A stretch of DNA of 19,732 bases from an uncultured Clostridia bacterium (GTDB lineage: Bacteria > Bacillota > Clostridia > Christensenellales > Aristaeellaceae): the NCBI GenBank assembly GCA_946615495.1, contig CAMOHY010000009.1, forward strand, positions 1 through 19,732, written 5' to 3'. How positions within the stretch are numbered: position 1 is the first letter of the stretch; every line of letters begins with the position of its first letter. Under the pieces are notes generated by a model, which worked only from the letters and a program-made list of their open reading frames with translations, searched no databases and was not told the DNA's origin. A program made the position numbers and the translations under genes. This document shows, one piece after another, positions 15,395 through 19,732 of this stretch.

Positions 15395-15874
15395 ATGAGC
15401 ACCATTCCCAACGCCTACAGCAGCGCCACCAAAACCGCCCTGACCGCCGCCGCTGCCTGCGGCCCCATCGGCGCCTTTTCCTCCGTTGCGGATATTGGCA
15501 CCATCGCGGGCATTTGGGGCACCTATCTGTGCAATATCGCTTATCGGGAGCACGTTGCCATGGACAAGACCACCGCCGTGCAAATTTGCAAATCGGCGCT
15601 GCTGGGCATGGCGGGCTACTACGCGGGCTGCAAAACGGCGTCCAGGGCCTTTGAGCTCATTCCCGGCGCGGGCACCGTGATCGGCATCGGCCTGAGCGCC
15701 TTGACGAACGTTTTGTTCACCTACCGGTTCGCCTTAACCGTGTGCGCCATCTTTTCCGAACAGGGAACGAGCCTGAAGCTTGGCGAGCTGGCGGGCAATA
15801 TCCGGTCCCTGTTCCGCGGAAACGGGCTCATGCGGGATACCAAGGACATTTTGTCCATTTGGATGCACGGCTGA
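15395..15874 (+). CDS. Small membrane protein resembling a DUF697-type domain
   Basis: A 159-residue protein with two or more hydrophobic segments: AAAACGPIGAFSSVADIGTI (about 20-39) and, after an amphipathic stretch, ALLGMAGYYAGCKTASRAFELIPGAGTVIGIGL into a last membrane-like segment near 100-130. The pattern of a hydrophobic stretch with an acidic residue (ADIG), a glycine-rich middle and a LIPGAGTVIG turn resembles DUF697-type membrane domains. In known proteins these occur beside or fused to GTPases, but the match is by eye. The start at 15395 has AAGGAG eight bases upstream. A longer reading frame begins at 15254, before the promoter, and is rejected. It has its own shared promoter copy, linking it to the dynamin and kinase units. 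Confidence 0.82.
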   Translation: MSTIPNAYSSATKTALTAAAACGPIGAFSSVADIGTIAGIWGTYLCNIAYREHVAMDKTTAVQICKSALLGMAGYYAGCKTASRAFELIPGAGTVIGIGLSALTNVLFTYRFALTVCAIFSEQGTSLKLGELAGNIRSLFRGNGLMRDTKDILSIWMHG

Positions 15875-15881
15875 CCAGGCC

Positions 15882-15922
15882 GGAATCGAAATGCAAAACG
15901 CCCAAAACCCCTGTGATATACT
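15882..15922 (+). promoter_or_regulatory. Shared-motif promoter, copy D
   Basis: GGAATCGA (15882-15889), one base, ATGCAA (15891-15896), 20 bases, TATACT (15917-15922) with TGA as an extended -10. The transcript start is near 15929. It lies directly after the stop of the preceding gene, with no terminator between, so the downstream gene can also be read from copy C. Confidence 0.75.
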
Positions 15923-15976
15923 GCACCTGAAAAAAGAAAAGCTGCAAAAACAGCAAAAAAACAAGGAGGTAAGATG

Positions 15977-16171
15977 ATGGTTATTCCTATCAAATGGCTG
16001 CCCTGGCTCCTGGTGTTCGTTGGTATCGGAGGGCTGATTACCGGAGAGGATTTGGCTTTGTGCATCGGCTGCGGCGTGGTGGGCGGCCTGTGGCTGTACG
16101 CAAAATATAGGCCCAGGCTGGCGAAGCCCCAGCTCAGGGCCCAGCCCGTGGGCAACCGCGCCAAAGGCTGA
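15977..16171 (+). CDS. Two-helix small membrane protein
   Basis: A 64-residue protein starting MVIPIKWLPWLLVFVGIG. Two short hydrophobic helices (about 6-21 and 26-42) are joined by a GEDLALC turn, followed by a basic, proline-containing tail (YRPRLAKPQLRAQP). I recognise no family. AAGGAGGT lies seven bases before the ATG at 15977; the adjoining ATG at 15974 would leave only four bases, so the second is preferred and the difference is one residue. It has its own copy of the shared promoter. Small membrane proteins of this type often modify larger membrane complexes; which partner is unknown. Confidence 0.72.
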   Translation: MVIPIKWLPWLLVFVGIGGLITGEDLALCIGCGVVGGLWLYAKYRPRLAKPQLRAQPVGNRAKG

Positions 16172-16191
16172 ATCCCTCCTCCTCCGGAACC

Positions 16192-16226
16192 GCCGCATGT
16201 TCTTCCAAACGAGGTGAGCATGCGGC
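16192..16226 (+). other. Hairpin after the small membrane protein gene
   Basis: GCCGCATG (16192-16199) and CATGCGGC (16219-16226) are exact complements with a 19-base loop. No T-tract follows, so termination here is doubtful. Confidence 0.5.
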
Positions 16227-16264
16227 TTGCCTGCGGAATGAAAAGTTGCACAGGGATGGAGAAG

Positions 16265-16293
16265 TTGACAATTAATAGACCGGGTGGTATATT
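16265..16293 (+). promoter_or_regulatory. Strong sigma-A promoter of the secreted protein gene
   Basis: TTGACA (16265-16270), 17 bases, TATATT (16288-16293) with an extended TGG. The transcript start near 16300 gives an 80-base leader that can form an imperfect hairpin (16309-16341). Confidence 0.88.
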
Positions 16294-16308
16294 ATTCCTA
16301 TGTGCAAT

Positions 16309-16341
16309 GATTCAATCCCGGTGCAGCCGGAGGGTTGATTC
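16309..16341 (+). other. Imperfect leader hairpin
   Basis: GATTCAATCCC (16309-16319) can pair with GGGTTGATTC (16332-16341), with one bulged T and one mismatch. It sits at the 5' end of the transcript and may affect stability or expression; this is weak evidence for a regulator. Confidence 0.35.
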
Positions 16342-16380
16342 ACACGCAAAATGGATACTGTAAGGAAAGGATGATCTTCT

Positions 16381-17076
16381 GTGAAAAAGCTGCTTGCGCT
16401 GGTTCTCGTTATCTCCCTGTTGGGCGTTCCTTTCGGCGCGTTCGCTGAAGGCTTGAATTTGGAAGGCGTTACCTCTGAAGGCGCTGTGATCGATACCACT
16501 GGCGCTTCCGATAAGCTGATTTCCAAAGCCGCTTCCTCCACGGATAAGGTGGAAGATATTGACGGCAATTTGGTTGTCACCACGAATTACGGCGTGGTGC
16601 TCACCTGCTCTGTACCCAGCGGCGTATATGCGCTCACCCAGAGCTACTTCCACGATATCGCTCTCTACAACAGCGTGTATCCCGATCCTGCCGCCATCAT
16701 AGAGAAATTCATTAATGATGAAATGCACTTGAATCTGTTCACCGTTACCGGCAGCTGCCTGGATGTTTTCTTCTATGTCTATGAAGGCACCAACTCGCTG
16801 GGAGAAATGATCGGCAGCGCCAACAACCTGAGCGATTCGGACGCGGCCACTGTGGCGGCGTATCTGGCAAAGGTGAACGATGTGGACTTTGAATACGGCA
16901 AGGTGGGCGACCAGGTGTGGTTCATTGCCAACCTGATCGGCAGCAACAATATGCTCGTCGCCTTCACTTATGTGAACGGCCACTGCGTGCAGGCGTATAT
17001 GTACAATATCGCTACCAATGACGATGTGCAGACCGCCATGAATATGCTCGCGTCCGTAAGCTTTTCCGCCAAATAA
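16381..17076 (+). CDS. Secreted protein of unknown function (GTG start)
   Basis: A 231-residue protein with a clear signal peptide (MKKLLALVLVISLLG, then cleavage after AFA near residue 22). The mature part is moderately acidic with alternating polar and hydrophobic stretches; DGNLVVTTNYGVVLTCSVPS and FTVTGSCLDVFFYVYEG suggest beta strands. No catalytic motif or anchor is seen. The start codon is GTG at 16381, the only reasonable one before the signal sequence, with AAGGAAAGGA upstream. It has a strong promoter and an 80-base leader, implying high expression. It ends before a terminator, after which the clostripain gene follows, so the two may be functionally linked; no chaperone or pro-peptide role can be proved. 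Confidence 0.85.
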   Translation: MKKLLALVLVISLLGVPFGAFAEGLNLEGVTSEGAVIDTTGASDKLISKAASSTDKVEDIDGNLVVTTNYGVVLTCSVPSGVYALTQSYFHDIALYNSVYPDPAAIIEKFINDEMHLNLFTVTGSCLDVFFYVYEGTNSLGEMIGSANNLSDSDAATVAAYLAKVNDVDFEYGKVGDQVWFIANLIGSNNMLVAFTYVNGHCVQAYMYNIATNDDVQTAMNMLASVSFSAK

Positions 17077-17095
17077 AAGGGGACAGGACCGTTTT

Positions 17096-17129
17096 CGCAG
17101 GCCAGGGCTGCATGGCCTGCGGATTTTTT
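17096..17129 (+). terminator. Terminator between the secreted protein and clostripain genes
   Basis: CGCAGGCCA (17096-17104) and TGGCCTGCG (17113-17121) are exact complements around eight bases, followed by GATTTTTT. The ribosome binding site of the next gene begins only a few bases later. Confidence 0.88.
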
Positions 17130-17144
17130 AACAGGGAGGAAAAA

Positions 17145-19526
17145 ATGATGAAGAAATTTCTGGCGTTTGCGCTGACAGCAATTCTTCTTTTGAGCGCGGC
17201 GCTTCCCGCGTTCGCCATCGGGAACATATCCACTTCTTTTCTCACGATCGGCACCGTCGAAAACAGCGACGAATTGCCCCTGCGGGAATATGACCCCAAT
17301 GGGACCATTTATCCTTTCACAGGAACGAAAAAAGGCGTGCGGAACCAGACCGTGATGCTGTATCTGTGCGGCTCCAACCTGGAAGGGGGCGGCAACGGCG
17401 GCAATGGCGGCGGCGCTACGCGGGATTTGAAGGAAATCGTTGCTTCAGAATACGATCAGGACCAAATCAGCGTCATCATCATGGCGGGCGGCGCGCAGAA
17501 ATGGTTCAACAACGCCGTGGACGTGCAGGATACGGCGATTTACGAAGTGGTGGACAATTCGCTGGTGAAGCGGATGTCCAACGGCATTCTGAACATGGGC
17601 AGCGCGGACACGCTGAGCCTTTTTGTGAACTTTTGCTATGAAAAATATCCCGCGAAGAATTATTCCCTCATCGTTTGGGATCATGGCGGCGGCCCCGTGG
17701 GCGGGCTGGTGGACGACGCCCTGTCCAACGGCCACATGAGCTCTGTGCTCACGGTGGAGGAAGCCCTGAAAAAGACGCCCGCCGCCCTGGAAAAATTGGC
17801 CTGGTTCGGCTTTGACGCCTGCCTGGAGGGGTCCGCGGAAATTGCCAAGGTGATGGCGCCCTACGCGAAATACCTGATCGCCTCCGAAGAATCCGAGCCC
17901 AACGGAGGCTGGAACTACATTTTCCTCAAGGGGCTTGAAAAGGATCAGGACGGCGCCAAATCCGGAAACCGCATCGTGAGCACCTATCTGGAACAATTCC
18001 GGAAGGACTATCCCGCAAAAGTAACCCTGGCGTGCATTGATTTAGAAAAAATTTCGGACCTGGTGAAAAAGTGCGACGCGTTTTTTACGGCGCTGGACAG
18101 CAAGCTGAACGGAGAAAGCTATGTGAGCTATGCCGAGGTGCGGCAAAAGCTGGAAACGTTTTCCGATGAAAAAATGGACCTGATCGATCTGGAACAGATG
18201 ACCCAGCTCTATGAAAAAATCGCGCCTCAGGAAGCCAAGGAGCTGCTGGACACCATCCGCCAGATCGTCACCGACGAAGTCCACAACAAGGGCGTCAGCT
18301 CAGGCCTGTCCGTCTATTTTCCCTATTACAATCCCAAGGGATATAAGCGGTTAAGCGAACTGCATAAAAAGCTGGATTACTCCGACGCCTACACCCGGTT
18401 TATCGACCATTTCAACGAGCTGCAAACCAGCGGCGGCTACGACTGGACCAACCTGACCAATAAAGAAGCGACCAGAGACACCCGTACCGTGTTTACCCTG
18501 CGGCTCACGCCGGAGCAGGCAGCTGTGCTGGCGGAAAGCAAGCTGGTGGTGGTGCGCCGGTGCGAGGATGGAAACGGCGGGTTCTATTACGTCATCGTGA
18601 ATCCCGACGGCGTGACCGAATTGGAAGAGAATCAGCTCAGCGGCGATTATGTGCACAGCGCCCTTTACGCCGTGTCCGCAGGCGGTGAAATTCTCAATCC
18701 CCTGCCTCTTTGCTGGCAGCGGGACGCGGAAGGCCATTATCTCCTGAATGCCGCTTTGGTTTCCGGCGATGTAACTGTTGATGTGCAGCTCGTTTGCGAT
18801 TTGAATGCTGAAACCCAGCAATTGGAGATCGTGAATATCCTGGTTTGGGACGAAAACGAGCAGTACTATTCTTCCCGTTACGATATTGATCCCGACGCCT
18901 ATGAATCCATCGTGTTCACTGTGCCCGGCTATACGGAAACCCGCGATGAAAACGGCGTGCTGACGGGCATTTTCGATTGGAACGTGGCCACGGAGGTCAG
19001 CTACGCCCTGGATAACCACGGCGATTGGACGCTGCAAATGGTGCTGGATTCCATCGATCAAAGCGAATTGTTCGCCGCCTTTGTGCTGACGGATTATCAG
19101 CGCCTGACGCATACCAACGAATTGGTGCCGGTTGTTCCCGCGGCCAGCGCGTATCCCGTTTTCGTGCTGACCTATGATGACGATCACGTGGTCATCGCCA
19201 ACCGGGTCTCCCTGAACAACGGCGACGTGTATATCCTCTTTACCGCTTCCAACCCCAATGCGGAAGAAGTGTTCGTTCATATCGACAATGTGACCGTCAA
19301 CGGCATCCCTGTGGAAACGGATACCTGGATCGAAGGAAACGGCGATTTCGACGGCATTCCTTCCACCTTGGCCGGCTCCGACACCCTGGTAATCCCCGGC
19401 TTGGCTATCGACGACCTGAACGCCCTGCAGACCATTACGCTGAATTTCACCATCGTAAACGCGGAAACGGATGAAGTGATCGCGGTGGTTCCTGCCTCCG
19501 GCTATATGAACGCCGTAGCCGAATAA
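17145..19526 (+). CDS. Secreted clostripain-family (C11) cysteine peptidase
   Basis: A 793-residue protein. Signal peptide MMKKFLAFALTAILLLSAALPAFA (cleavage near 24). The caspase-like C11 domain includes NQTVMLYLCGSNLE (67-80), the catalytic His180 in WDHGGGPVGG and Cys226 in FGFDACLEG; the 46-residue spacing agrees with what I recall for the His/Cys dyad of characterised C11 enzymes. Substrates are expected to be cleaved after Arg or Lys. The region beyond about 450 is a long non-catalytic part, probably beta-rich, with no cell-wall anchor or final membrane helix, so it is probably released. GGGAGG lies five bases before the ATG at 17145 (a second ATG is three bases on). No separate promoter is seen; readthrough of the preceding terminator is likely needed. 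A second C11 gene follows. Confidence 0.92.
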   Translation: MMKKFLAFALTAILLLSAALPAFAIGNISTSFLTIGTVENSDELPLREYDPNGTIYPFTGTKKGVRNQTVMLYLCGSNLEGGGNGGNGGGATRDLKEIVASEYDQDQISVIIMAGGAQKWFNNAVDVQDTAIYEVVDNSLVKRMSNGILNMGSADTLSLFVNFCYEKYPAKNYSLIVWDHGGGPVGGLVDDALSNGHMSSVLTVEEALKKTPAALEKLAWFGFDACLEGSAEIAKVMAPYAKYLIASEESEPNGGWNYIFLKGLEKDQDGAKSGNRIVSTYLEQFRKDYPAKVTLACIDLEKISDLVKKCDAFFTALDSKLNGESYVSYAEVRQKLETFSDEKMDLIDLEQMTQLYEKIAPQEAKELLDTIRQIVTDEVHNKGVSSGLSVYFPYYNPKGYKRLSELHKKLDYSDAYTRFIDHFNELQTSGGYDWTNLTNKEATRDTRTVFTLRLTPEQAAVLAESKLVVVRRCEDGNGGFYYVIVNPDGVTELEENQLSGDYVHSALYAVSAGGEILNPLPLCWQRDAEGHYLLNAALVSGDVTVDVQLVCDLNAETQQLEIVNILVWDENEQYYSSRYDIDPDAYESIVFTVPGYTETRDENGVLTGIFDWNVATEVSYALDNHGDWTLQMVLDSIDQSELFAAFVLTDYQRLTHTNELVPVVPAASAYPVFVLTYDDDHVVIANRVSLNNGDVYILFTASNPNAEEVFVHIDNVTVNGIPVETDTWIEGNGDFDGIPSTLAGSDTLVIPGLAIDDLNALQTITLNFTIVNAETDEVIAVVPASGYMNAVAE

Positions 19527-19534
19527 ACGCTTCG

Positions 19535-19579
19535 CGGCCAGGAAAAGCAAAATGGACTGTGCTTTTCCTGGCCGTTTTT
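19535..19579 (+). terminator. Strong intrinsic terminator after the clostripain gene
   Basis: CGGCCAGGAAAAGCA (19535-19549) pairs perfectly over 15 bp with 19560-19574 around a 10-base loop. TTTTT follows. Confidence 0.96.
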
Positions 19580-19614
19580 GGTTTTGTAACTCTGCTATAC
19601 ACGGAGGTGCATTC

Positions 19615-19732
19615 ATGCGGCGGCTCTTTTTCGGTGCGCTCGTCCTTTCTTTGCTGCTGTGGGCTTCAGCTGCCTGGGCAGAAAGCACGGCGGTGATGGT
19701 CTATATGTGCGGCAGCAACCTGGAATCGCTGT
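19615..19732 (+). CDS. Second clostripain-family peptidase, N-terminus only
   Basis: Starts MRRLFFGALVLSLLLWASAA, a signal peptide ending near AWA at residue 22. The first mature residues (STAVMVYMCGSNLES) match the TVMLYLCGSNLE strand of the C11 peptidase just upstream, so this is a tandem homologue. GGAGGTG lies about seven bases before the ATG. Only 39 codons are inside the window, so the catalytic residues cannot be checked. The strong terminator just upstream means it must have its own promoter or depend on readthrough; no clear promoter is visible in the 35 bases between. Confidence 0.85.
   Translation, partial: MRRLFFGALVLSLLLWASAAWAESTAVMVYMCGSNLESL

Noticed and set aside
16235..16276. 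GGAATGAAAAGTTGCA resembling a fifth shared-motif copy
   Set aside because: The spacing between blocks is two bases longer and the expected -10 position reads ATTAAT; the clear TTGACA-17-TATATT promoter at 16265-16293 explains transcription better.
17145..19526. C11 caspase-like peptidase as the effector of a NACHT or dynamin defence system
   Set aside because: The peptidase has a signal peptide and lies in a separately promoted unit without the shared motif, so it should act outside the cell and not as an intracellular death effector.
18351..19688. Long antisense open frame (445 codons) opposite the clostripain gene
   Set aside because: It is a shadow of codon bias in the real gene: the sense frame has a signal peptide, catalytic motifs and a ribosome binding site, while the antisense product has low-complexity His/Gly/Val-rich composition.

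Overview
The window looks like a chromosomal segment from an anaerobic, moderately GC-rich Bacillota lineage (Clostridia or a relative). The reasons are AGGAGG-type ribosome binding sites before most genes, consensus sigma-A promoters, a clostridial argCJBD-type arginine cluster, tandem clostripain-family peptidases and many uncharacterised membrane and secreted proteins. I cannot name a species.

Positions 1-6767, minus strand: one arginine biosynthesis operon read leftward from a consensus promoter (TTGACA-17-TATAAT) in the order argC, argJ, argB, argD, argF, a small nuclease-like gene, then carB (cut by the window edge). Most junctions are ATGA overlaps or very short gaps. It encodes the acetylated cycle from N-acetylglutamyl phosphate reduction through ornithine to citrulline, plus the large subunit of carbamoyl-phosphate synthase. 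carA is absent; its usual place before carB holds a 149-residue gene of different appearance, preceded by a perfect 12-bp inverted repeat.

Positions 6836-9720, plus strand, divergent from arg: a two-gene unit with a bacterial dynamin-like GTPase and a small membrane protein, closed by a terminator. Positions 9735-10991: a 31-bp perfect palindrome, a promoter and an unrecognised 385-residue soluble protein. Positions 11001-15255: a 962-residue fusion of Ser/Thr kinase, NACHT-like NTPase, one membrane segment and an extracytoplasmic domain, followed by a lipoprotein and a terminator. Positions 15273-16171: two small membrane proteins, the first resembling the membrane domain of DUF697-type proteins.

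Positions 16265-19732: a strong promoter, a secreted 231-residue protein, a terminator, a secreted clostripain-family (C11) cysteine peptidase, a very strong terminator, and the start of a second C11 homologue cut by the window edge.

The main new observation is a shared promoter architecture. GGAATCGA-N-TTGCAA, or a close variant, followed at a fixed distance by a TATnCT-like -10 element, occurs four times, each time before one of these plus-strand units: dynamin, kinase-NACHT, DUF697-like protein and 64-residue membrane protein. The distance from the first base of the motif to the first base of the -10 is 35 in all four. This suggests one regulator controls a membrane-associated response made of the dynamin-like GTPase, a transmembrane kinase/NTPase sensor with a lipoprotein partner, and two small membrane proteins. 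Its physiological role cannot be read from the sequence.
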